Source of the DNA: an uncultured Desulfococcus sp.
GTDB lineage: Bacteria; Desulfobacterota; Desulfobacteria; Desulfobacterales; Desulfococcaceae
DNA length: 35,052 nucleotides
NCBI GenBank assembly: GCA_913060435.1
Contig: CAJXSB010000004.1
Coordinates: forward strand, 1 to 35,052
Direction: 5' to 3'
Made by a program: the position numbers and the translations under genes. Positions 27,632-35,052 of this stretch are shown in pieces (position 1 is the stretch's first letter; each line of letters opens with the position of its first letter). The notes beneath the pieces were generated by a model, which searched no databases, had not been told where the DNA came from, and was given only the letters and a program-made list of their open reading frames with translations.

Positions 27632-28501
27632 CTATTTGAAGGTTTCCGCGCAGACGTCGCCCAGGTAGGCGAGGTTTTCACAGACGTTGATGCCGTTGGC
27701 CTTCATGGCTTCGACCTTGCTCTGGCCGGTGCCGCTGCTGCCGCTGATGATGGCGCCGGCATGGCCCATGCGGCGGCCCGGAGGCGCGGTCAGGCCGGCG
27801 ATGAAGCCGACCACCGGCTTGGTGACGTTGGCCTTGATGTATTCGGCCGCATCCTCTTCGGCGTTGCCGCCGATTTCACCGATCATGACGATGCCCTCGG
27901 TGGCGTCGTCGGCCTGGAACCGGCTGAGGCAGTCGATGAAGTTGGTGCCGTTGACGGGGTCGCCGCCGATGCCGATGCAGGTGGTCTGGCCCAGGCCCGC
28001 GAGGGTGAGGGCGTGGACGGCCTCATAGGTCAGGGTGCCGGAGCGGGAGACCACGCCGATCCTTCCGGGCTCGTGGATCTTGCCGGGCATGATGCCGATC
28101 TTGCACTCCCCGGGGGTGATGATGCCGGGGCAGTTGGGGCCGATGAGGCGGACCGGCTTGCCCTGGATGTAGTTCTTGACCTTCATCATGTCCATGACCG
28201 GGATGCCCTCGGTGATGCAGACGATCAGGGGCACCTCGGCGTCGGCGGCTTCCATGATGGCGTCGGCCGCAAAGGGGGGCGGCACGAAGATCATGCTGGC
28301 GTTGGCGCCGGTTTTGACGACGGCATCCTTGACAGAGTTGAAGACCGGGACGTCATCCATCATCATGCCGCCCTTGCCCGGCGTGACGCCGGCCACGACA
28401 TTGGTCCCGTATTCAACGCACGCGCGGGTGTGGAACTGGCCTTCTTTACCCGTGATCCCCTGTACCAAAAGTTTCGTGTCTTTATTGACGAGTATACTCA
28501 C
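27632..28501 (-). CDS. sucD: Succinyl-CoA synthetase alpha subunit (ADP/GDP-forming)
   Basis: [45 protein letters not shown]...[20 protein letters not shown]...[21 protein letters not shown]. Confidence 0.96.
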   Translation of the reverse strand: MSILVNKDTKLLVQGITGKEGQFHTRACVEYGTNVVAGVTPGKGGMMMDDVPVFNSVKDAVVKTGANASMIFVPPPFAADAIMEAADAEVPLIVCITEGIPVMDMMKVKNYIQGKPVRLIGPNCPGIITPGECKIGIMPGKIHEPGRIGVVSRSGTLTYEAVHALTLAGLGQTTCIGIGGDPVNGTNFIDCLSRFQADDATEGIVMIGEIGGNAEEDAAEYIKANVTKPVVGFIAGLTAPPGRRMGHAGAIISGSSGTGQSKVEAMKANGINVCENLAYLGDVCAETFK

Positions 28502-28535
28502 TGTGGTGTCCTCACTGGCTTGCGGTGGTGGTTGC

Positions 28536-29702
28536 TTACTGGATGGCTTCTGTCAGCTTCTGGGCGGCGTCCTTGAGGTCCGCCGCGTTGATGAGCGAGA
28601 GGCCCGAATCCGCCAGGATCTTCCGGCCCTCCTCGAGGTTGGTGCCCTCCATGCGGATGATGACCGGCACCTTCATGCCGACCTTTTTGGCCGCCTGGAC
28701 CACGCCGTTGGCCAGCCGGTCGCACCGGAGGATGCCGCCGAAGATGTTGATGAGGATCGCCTTGACGTTGGGGTCGCTCTGGAGGATCCGGAAGCCGTTT
28801 TCGATCTGCTCCGCGCTGGCGCCGCCGCCCACGTCCAGGAAGTTGACGGGATTGCCGCCGGCGAACTTGATGCAGTCCATGGTGGCCATGGCCAGTCCGG
28901 CGCCGTTGACCATGTTGCCGACGTTGCCGCCGCCGCCGAGGTGGATGTAGTTGAGCTGGTATTGGGAGGCTTCGACCTCGGTGGGATCCTCTTCGTCGAG
29001 GTCGCGGTACTCGGCGACGTCCTTGTGGCGGTAGAGGGCGTTGTCGTCAAAGTCCATCTTGGCGTCGAGGGCGATGACCTCGTTTTCCGCCGTCAGGACC
29101 AGGGGGTTGATTTCGACCATGGAGCAGTCGTAGCTCACCGCCAGGTTGTAGAGGTTTTTCAAGAGGGTCGTGAAGGACTTCATGGCCTCTTTGGGGATGT
29201 TGAGGCCGAAGGCCGCGGACCGGAGATGGTAGGGCATCAGGCCCAGCAGCGGGTCCACGTAGACCTTGATGATCTTTTCCGGCGTCTTTTCGGCCACCTC
29301 TTCGATGTCCATGCCGCCGGCCTCGCTGGCCATGATGATCATCTTGGCCGTGGCGCGGTCGGGCAGGATGCTGAGGTAGAGTTCCTTGGCGATGTTGAGG
29401 CCCTGCTCGATGAGGAGCTTCTTCACGAGTTTGCCCTCGGGGCCGGTCTGCTTGGTCACCAGGGTCATGCCCAGGATCTCGTTCGCGTATTGATCGAAGT
29501 CCGCCGCGTCCTTGGCCACCTTGACGCCGCCGCCCTTGCCCCGGCCGCCGGCATGGATCTGGGCCTTGACCACCACCGGAAATTCGCCGAGCTTGTCCGC
29601 CACCGCCTTGGCTTCGTCAACGGAGAAGGCGACGCCGCCGTCGGGCACCGCAACGCCGTGTTTTCTGAACAGTTCTTTGGCTTGGTATTCGTGGATCTTC
29701 AT
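28536..29702 (-). CDS. sucC: Succinyl-CoA synthetase beta subunit
   Basis: [65 protein letters not shown]...; ATG at 29702. Confidence 0.96.
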   Translation of the reverse strand: MKIHEYQAKELFRKHGVAVPDGGVAFSVDEAKAVADKLGEFPVVVKAQIHAGGRGKGGGVKVAKDAADFDQYANEILGMTLVTKQTGPEGKLVKKLLIEQGLNIAKELYLSILPDRATAKMIIMASEAGGMDIEEVAEKTPEKIIKVYVDPLLGLMPYHLRSAAFGLNIPKEAMKSFTTLLKNLYNLAVSYDCSMVEINPLVLTAENEVIALDAKMDFDDNALYRHKDVAEYRDLDEEDPTEVEASQYQLNYIHLGGGGNVGNMVNGAGLAMATMDCIKFAGGNPVNFLDVGGGASAEQIENGFRILQSDPNVKAILINIFGGILRCDRLANGVVQAAKKVGMKVPVIIRMEGTNLEEGRKILADSGLSLINAADLKDAAQKLTEAIQ

Positions 29703-29787
29703 GTTTTCCCTGCTTTCTTGTCTGTCGGGTTTGGGGGGCTGTGCTGCAGGGCGCCGGGCCGGCGCCCTGCAGATCACATGAGGGGCA

Positions 29788-31842
29788 TTAGCCGATCACG
29801 CAGAGGACCGCGCCTTTGGCGACCGAATCGCCGCTGGAGAAGTTGACGGCCTTGATGGTGCCGTCGCAGGGCGCCGGCAGGGCATTTTCCATCTTCATCG
29901 CCTCCAGGATGACCACGGTGTCGCCCTTTTTGACGGCGTCGCCGACATTCTTGGCATAGGAGACGACCATGCCGGGCATGGGCGCCGCCAGCGGCGTGCC
30001 GTCGACATCCGCAGCTGCCGCCGGTGCCGGTGCGGGCGCGGCGGCCGCAGCCTTGGGTGCTGCCGGCGCCGGTTTGGCCGGCGCTGCAGGGGCTTTCGGA
30101 GCAGCGGGCTTGGGCGCTGCCGGGGCTGCCGGGGCGGCAGGGGCTGCCGGAGCCGCCGGTGCTGCCGGAGCGGCGGCCGGGGCCTGGTAGGCGATCACCG
30201 GGGCGCCGCCGGGCTCGTCCACCTCGACGGCGAAGTAGTCGCCGTCCACGAAGACGTTGAACTGGCGGGTGGCCTCGCCCTTTTCCGGGATTTCCTTTTC
30301 CGGCTCTTTTTCCACCAGGAGGCCGGCCTTGGCCTTCTTGATCAGCTCATCCTGCTTCTTCACGTCCTCGAGGGTCCGGGGCAGTACCTCCTTGGGCGGG
30401 GCTTCAACACCGTATTTCCACTTGAGGAACTTCTTGCCGGTGACGGGGTAGATGGCATAGAGGACCTGGTCGTCGATGTCCTTGGCCAGGTCGCCGATCT
30501 CCTCCTTGGCCTTTTCCAGCTCGGGCTCCAGCACCTCGGCCGGGCGGCAGGTGATCGGCTCCTCGCCCCGGGAGTAGCCCTTGAGGGCCTTCTTCTGGAC
30601 CTCGGGGTCGATGGGGATGGCGGTCTTGCCATAGAGGCCGTAGCAGAGGTCCTTGACCTGGGCCGTGATCATCTTGTAGCGCTCGTCCTCGTCGTCGAAG
30701 AGCACGTTGTTGACGGTCTGGATGCCGACGATCTGGCTGGTGGGGGTGACCAGCGGGATGGCCCCCAGCTCCTTGCGGACCCGGGGCAGCTCCTTGTAGA
30801 CCTGGTCGATCTTGTCGAGGGCGTCCATCTCCCGGAGCTGGTTGACGAGGTTGGAGAGCATCCCGCCCGGGGTCTGGTGGAGCAGGACGTTGATGTCGAT
30901 GATGGACATCTTGCTGTCGTCCAGGAGGTGCTTGTATTTCGGCATAATCTCCTTCTCCAGGATCTCGTTGATCCTGGCCAGGTGCTTGATGTCGAAGCCG
31001 GTGTCGCGGTTGGTGCCCAGGAGCGCCATGACCAGGGGCTCCACGGCCGCATGGGAGGTGCGGTAGGCGTAGGGGGTCATGCAGGTGTCAATGATGTCGA
31101 CGCCGGCCTCGATGGCCTTGAGGTGGCTCATGGGCGACATGCCCGAGGTGAAGTGGCTGTGGAGGTGGATGGGCGGTTTGACGGCCGCCTTGAGGGCCTT
31201 GATCAGGTTGTAGGCGTCATAGGGGGCGATGAGGCCGGCCATGTCCTTGATGCAGATGGAGTCGGCGCCCATGGACTCCAGGTCCTTGGCCTTGTTGACG
31301 TAGTAGTCGAGGTTGTAGATCTCGCCGCCCAGCCGGGGCTCGGTCATGGTGTAGCAGATGCAGCCCTGGAAATGCTTGCCGGCCTTCTTGATCCCCTTCA
31401 CCACCGTCTCGAAATTGCGGTAGTCGTTGAGGGCGTCGAAGGTCCGGAAGACGTCCATGCCGTTCTCGGCGGCCCGATCCACGAAGACCTCGGCCAGGTC
31501 GTCGGCGTAGTTGCGGTAGCCCACCAGGTTCTGGGCCCGGAGCAGCATGGAGAACGGGGTCTTCTTGATGTAGCGCTTCAGGGTCCGGAGCCGCTGCCAC
31601 GGATCCTCGTTCAGGAACCGGTGCATGGTGTCGAAGGTGGCGCCGCCCCAGGTCTCGATCGCCCAGAAGCCGACCTCGTCCATCAGCTCGGCAACGGGGA
31701 TCATGTCCTCGGTCCGGCCGCGCGTGGCGAAGAGGGACTGGTGGCCGTCGCGCAGGGACAGGTCCATGATTTTGATGGGATTCTCCGCCTTCGGGCGGTC
31801 CGGGCTGTAGTTCATTTCGGTCATTTTGACTTGATCGCTCAT
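29788..31842 (-). CDS. Biotin-dependent carboxyltransferase (pyruvate/oxaloacetate type, transcarboxylase 5S-like) fused through an Ala/Pro linker to a biotin carrier domain
   Basis: [64 protein letters not shown]...; (AAP)n-rich linker; biotinyl motif [19 protein letters not shown]. Confidence 0.94.
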   Translation of the reverse strand: MSDQVKMTEMNYSPDRPKAENPIKIMDLSLRDGHQSLFATRGRTEDMIPVAELMDEVGFWAIETWGGATFDTMHRFLNEDPWQRLRTLKRYIKKTPFSMLLRAQNLVGYRNYADDLAEVFVDRAAENGMDVFRTFDALNDYRNFETVVKGIKKAGKHFQGCICYTMTEPRLGGEIYNLDYYVNKAKDLESMGADSICIKDMAGLIAPYDAYNLIKALKAAVKPPIHLHSHFTSGMSPMSHLKAIEAGVDIIDTCMTPYAYRTSHAAVEPLVMALLGTNRDTGFDIKHLARINEILEKEIMPKYKHLLDDSKMSIIDINVLLHQTPGGMLSNLVNQLREMDALDKIDQVYKELPRVRKELGAIPLVTPTSQIVGIQTVNNVLFDDEDERYKMITAQVKDLCYGLYGKTAIPIDPEVQKKALKGYSRGEEPITCRPAEVLEPELEKAKEEIGDLAKDIDDQVLYAIYPVTGKKFLKWKYGVEAPPKEVLPRTLEDVKKQDELIKKAKAGLLVEKEPEKEIPEKGEATRQFNVFVDGDYFAVEVDEPGGAPVIAYQAPAAAPAAPAAPAAPAAPAAPAAPKPAAPKAPAAPAKPAPAAPKAAAAAPAPAPAAAADVDGTPLAAPMPGMVVSYAKNVGDAVKKGDTVVILEAMKMENALPAPCDGTIKAVNFSSGDSVAKGAVLCVIG

Positions 31843-31974
31843 GTGTATTCTCCCGTTGGTGTTTTTTTTATTAGGGCCGAGGGCCGAGGGCGCTGGGTGC
31901 CTTCGGGGCTCGGGCTGTTTTCTTGGGGGCCGGGGGCGCCGGGTTTCCGCGGATGCCCCTCGATCCGGGATATC

Positions 31975-32205
31975 CTATCTTGCTTTTACCTGGAACGCCT
32001 TCATCTGCATCATGTTGCGCATCTGCATCATGTCCTGGCGGCCGCTGATGCCCCACAGGGAGGGCATGGGGGCCGGTGGCTCGGGCGCGGCGGGTGCTTC
32101 CGCGGGCGCCTGCATGGCCGCCATCTCCTCGCCGCTCTTGATGTACGCCGCTACGGCCGACAGGGCGGCGGCCATCTTCTTCCTGTTCAGGTCTTTCTCT
32201 TTCAT
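31975..32205 (-). CDS. 76-aa small protein, probable accessory/linker subunit of the carboxyltransferase complex
   Basis: MKEKDLNRKKMAAALSAVAAYIKSGEEMAAMQAPAEAPAAPEPPAPMPSLWGISGRQDMMQMRNMMQMKAFQVKAR; same strand, between mmdA-like and 5S-like genes; Ala/Pro linker and W..SGRQ.MM.MR motif. Confidence 0.75.
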   Translation of the reverse strand: MKEKDLNRKKMAAALSAVAAYIKSGEEMAAMQAPAEAPAAPEPPAPMPSLWGISGRQDMMQMRNMMQMKAFQVKAR

Positions 32206-32244
32206 GCCGACTCCTTCGTTTCGGTTCCGGTTGGGGCTGCCCTC

Positions 32245-33798
32245 TTACAGCGGGATGTTGCCGTGCTTCTTGGGCGGCCGCAGCTCGCGTTTGCTGCTCA
32301 GGGCCTCCAGGGCGTCGATGAGCCGGGGCCGGGTCTCGCTGGGGATGATGATGTCGTCGATGTATCCCCGCTCCGCCGCGCGGTAGGGGTTGGAGAAGAG
32401 GTCTTCGTACTCCTGGATCTTCTCCTTGCGCTTGGCGCCCGGATCCTCGGCAGCCTTGATCTCCCTGGCGTGGATGATGTTGGCCGCGCCTGCGGCGCCC
32501 ATGACCGCGATCTCGGCGGTGGGCCAGGCAAAGGCCATGTCGGCGCCCAGGTCCTTGGAGCACATGGCGAGGTAGGATCCGCCGTAGTCCTTGCGGGTCA
32601 CCAGGAGCAGCTTGGGCACCGTGGCCTCGGAGTAGGTCCAGAGCAGCTTGGCGCCGTGGCGGATGATGCCGCCCCACTCCTGGTCCGAGCCGGGCAGGTA
32701 GCCGGGCACGTCCGCGATGGTCAGCATCGGGATGTTGAAGGCGTCGCAGAACCGGATGAACCGGGAGGCCTTGTCCGAGGCGTTGATGTCGAGGGCGCCG
32801 CCCATGTAGGCCGGCTGGTTGGCGATGATGCCGATGCTCCGGCCGTTGAGGCGGGCGAAGCCGATGAGGATGTTGGGGGCGTAGAGCTCATGGGGCTCGA
32901 AAAAGTCGCCGTTGTCCACGATCCCGGCGATGACGTCCCGCATGTCGTAGGACTGGTTGGGGTTGTCGGGGATGATCGTGTCCAGGTCCGGATTTGCGCG
33001 GTCCGGGCTGTCGCCGGTGGCCACGATGGGCGGATCCTCCATGTTGTTGGACGGGAGGAAGGAGAGGAGCTTCTTGATCTTGTCGATGGCGTCCTCTTCG
33101 GACTCGCAGGCGAAGTGGGAGACGCCGCTCTTCTCGTTGTGGGCGCTGGCGCCGCCCAGGTCCTCGAAGCTGATCTCCTCGCCGGTGACGGCCTTGATGA
33201 CCTGGGGCCCGGTGATGAACATGAAGCTGGTGTTCTTGACCATGAAGATGTAGTCGGTCATGGCCGGCGAATAGACCGCACCGCCTGCCGTGGTGCCCAT
33301 GATGGCCGAAATCTGGGGAATGACGCCGGAGGAGATGGAGTTCCGGTAGAAGATCTGGCCGAAGCCGGACAGGGCGTCGACGCCCTCCTGGATCCGGGCG
33401 CCGCCCGAGTCGTTGAAGCCCACGAAAGGCGCGCCGGCCTTGAGGGCCATGTCCATCACCTTGCAGATCTTCTTGGCGTGCATCTCGCCCAGGCTGCCGG
33501 CCCGGGAGGTGAAGTCCTGGGCAAAGGCGAAGACCGTCCGGCCGTCCACCTTGCCGTAGCCGGTCACCACGCCGTCGGACGGGATCTCGACCTTCTCCAT
33601 GCCGAAATTGCTGCAGCGGTGGGTGACGAAGGCGTCGACCTCGCGGAAGGTTCCCGCATCGAAGAAAAGGTCCAGCCGCTCCCTGGCGGTCAGCTTGCCC
33701 TTCTCCTTGTGCTTGGCCACCGCCTTCTCGCCGCCCATCTCCAGCAGCTTGGCTTTTCGATCCTTAAGATCTTGAATCTTGTCTGCAACATTTCCCAT
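32245..33798 (-). CDS. Acyl-CoA (propionyl/methylmalonyl-CoA) carboxyltransferase, MmdA/PccB/12S family
   Basis: 517 aa; KHKEKGKLTARERLDLFFDAGTFREVDAFVTHRCSNFGM...GFNDSGGARIQEGVDALSGFGQIF...IMGTTAGGAVYSPAMTDYIFMV. Confidence 0.95.
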   Translation of the reverse strand: MGNVADKIQDLKDRKAKLLEMGGEKAVAKHKEKGKLTARERLDLFFDAGTFREVDAFVTHRCSNFGMEKVEIPSDGVVTGYGKVDGRTVFAFAQDFTSRAGSLGEMHAKKICKVMDMALKAGAPFVGFNDSGGARIQEGVDALSGFGQIFYRNSISSGVIPQISAIMGTTAGGAVYSPAMTDYIFMVKNTSFMFITGPQVIKAVTGEEISFEDLGGASAHNEKSGVSHFACESEEDAIDKIKKLLSFLPSNNMEDPPIVATGDSPDRANPDLDTIIPDNPNQSYDMRDVIAGIVDNGDFFEPHELYAPNILIGFARLNGRSIGIIANQPAYMGGALDINASDKASRFIRFCDAFNIPMLTIADVPGYLPGSDQEWGGIIRHGAKLLWTYSEATVPKLLLVTRKDYGGSYLAMCSKDLGADMAFAWPTAEIAVMGAAGAANIIHAREIKAAEDPGAKRKEKIQEYEDLFSNPYRAAERGYIDDIIIPSETRPRLIDALEALSSKRELRPPKKHGNIPL

Positions 33799-33900
33799 CT
33801 TCCCATCCTTTCCGTCGGAGTTAATATCGGAGTTATTTGATTGTATCTTGTTCTTATGTAAAGTTTGCGTTCGGGTTGCGGGTTGAGTCGTTAGGGTGAA

Positions 33901-33941
33901 GGGCTGAGGGCCCAGGGGAGTGCGCCCTGGGCCCTCAGCCC
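33901..33941. repeat. 17-bp perfect inverted repeat (7-nt loop) overlapping the meaB stop codon
   Basis: GGGCTGAGGGCCCAGGG-gagtgcg-CCCTGGGCCCTCAGCCC. Confidence 0.9.
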
Positions 33942-34915
33942 CTCAATCTCTCCAAGAGTTTTGCCGCGGCAGCGGTCGGCGACAATTCCCCAACCTCCAC
34001 CTCCCTCCGGAGCCGGGGAAGGGTTTCTTTGACCTCGGGGTCGTTGAAGAACCACTGCCGCAGGCCCTCGTCCAGCATGAAGGACATCCACTCCAGGGCC
34101 TGCTTCTTCCGCCTGGCGGGCAGCTCGCCGCTGGCCGTCAGCTTGTCGCGGTGCGACAGGATGGTCTCCCAGATCTTGTCGATCCCCGTCATGTTCAGGG
34201 CGCTGCAGGTGAGGACCGGCGGCGACCAGTTGGGGCTCTCGGGCATGAGCAGGTGGAGGGCGGCCTCGTATTCCTTCCGGGCCATCTCCGCGCGCATCAC
34301 GTTGTCGCCGTCCGCCTTGTTGATGGCGATGGCGTCGGCCACCTCCAGCACCCCTTTCTTGATCCCCTGGAGTTCGTCCCCGGCGCCGGCGATCATCAGG
34401 ACCAGGAAGAAGTCGACCATGGAGGCTACGGTGGTCTCCGACTGGCCCACCCCCACGGTCTCGATGATGACCACGTCGAACCCGGCGGCCTCGCACACGA
34501 GCATGCTCTCCCGGGTCTTCCGGGCCACGCCCCCCAGGGTGCCTCCCGAGGGGCTGGGCCGGATATAGGCCGCGGGCTGGACCGCAAGCTGCTCCATGCG
34601 CGTCTTGTCGGCCATGATGCTGCCGCCACTGCGTGTGGAGCTGGGGTCCACGGCCAGCACGGCCACCTTGTGGCCGCGGCCGATCAGGGCCATGCCGAGG
34701 CTCTCGATGAAGGTGCTCTTGCCCACACCGGGAACGCCGGTGATGCCCAGCCGAATGGCGCCTCCCGCATGGGGCAGGAGCTGGTCCAGGACGATGCGGG
34801 CCAGCTCGCGGTGGCCGTCGAGGGCGCTTTCGATCAGGGTGATGGTTTTGGCAAGCGCCCGGCGATCCCCTTTCAGGACGCCTGCGGCATAGTCTGCGGC
34901 GGTGGCTGGCACCAT
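33935..34915 (-). CDS. meaB: Methylmalonyl-CoA mutase-associated GTPase MeaB (ArgK family)
   Basis: IRLGITGVPGVGKSTFIESLGMALIGRGHKVAVLAVDPSSTRSGGSIMADKTRMEQLAVQPAAYIRPSPSGGTLGGVARKTRESMLVCEAAGFDVVIIETVGVGQSE. Confidence 0.96.
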   Translation of the reverse strand: MVPATAADYAAGVLKGDRRALAKTITLIESALDGHRELARIVLDQLLPHAGGAIRLGITGVPGVGKSTFIESLGMALIGRGHKVAVLAVDPSSTRSGGSIMADKTRMEQLAVQPAAYIRPSPSGGTLGGVARKTRESMLVCEAAGFDVVIIETVGVGQSETTVASMVDFFLVLMIAGAGDELQGIKKGVLEVADAIAINKADGDNVMRAEMARKEYEAALHLLMPESPNWSPPVLTCSALNMTGIDKIWETILSHRDKLTASGELPARRKKQALEWMSFMLDEGLRQWFFNDPEVKETLPRLRREVEVGELSPTAAAAKLLERLRG

Positions 34916-35052
34916 CAGACCCCCAGTGCTTTCAGGATCTTGTTGGCCGAGTCGGTGATCGGGGTGCCGGGTCCAAACACTCCGGCAACCCCGTGTTCTT
35001 CCAGAAAGGGATAGTCCTTGGGCGGAATGACACCGCCCACGAAGACCAGGAT
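34915..35052 (-). CDS. Methylmalonyl-CoA mutase cobalamin-binding domain, C-terminal end (gene continues beyond the right edge)
   Basis: Translation [45 protein letters not shown]-stop; stop overlaps the meaB ATG by 1 nt. Confidence 0.9.
   Translation of the reverse strand: MLVFVGGVIPPKDYPFLEEHGVAGVFGPGTPITDSANKILKALGV

Noticed and set aside
30877-33840. 987-aa plus-strand ORF spanning three genes on the opposite strand
   Set aside because: Exactly antisense to the biotin carboxyltransferase, small protein and MmdA-like genes. Composition is GC-driven (His/Val/Gly/Asp-rich), with no recognisable domain or RBS support.

Overview
GC-rich chromosomal window from an anaerobic, probably sulfate-reducing or syntrophic Desulfobacterota-like bacterium (taxon inferred from gene content only). 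Minus strand, left end: a nitrogen-fixation cluster nifV - nifH - nifI1 - nifI2 - nifD (nifD runs off the left edge), with two sigma54-type -24/-12 promoters, one before nifV and one before nifH. Plus strand, 5.3-13.7 kb: a compact run of methyltransferase, AmmeMemoRadiSam-type radical SAM enzyme, UbiA/UbiX/UbiD (probable futalosine-type menaquinone branch) and two MoeA paralogs, the second fused to a PBP-like domain. Next: an OmpA-family protein with an unusual three-fold N-terminal repeat, a Sel1-repeat protein, a small unknown protein, DusB, a DJ-1/PfpI protein and a second small unknown protein. The strongest finding is a formate dehydrogenase alpha subunit that the ORF track splits in two at an in-frame UGA. 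Active-site context and a SECIS-like hairpin with a GGUCU loop indicate selenocysteine, so the gene is one CDS, 18682..21450. The right part holds VanZ, thrS, RNase D, an alpha/beta hydrolase, hypB/hypA, and a methylmalonyl-CoA pathway block on the minus strand (mutase cobalamin-domain C-terminus, meaB, mmdA/12S-like carboxyltransferase, a 76-aa small protein, 5S-like carboxyltransferase fused to biotin carrier, sucC, sucD). A 178-bp nested imperfect palindrome, possibly a MITE/REP-like or structured leader element, lies upstream of hypA, and a partial copy occurs near 18.6 kb. No CRISPR array, tRNA, rRNA, transposase or phage gene was recognised. Most other long ORFs in the track are antisense artefacts of high GC.
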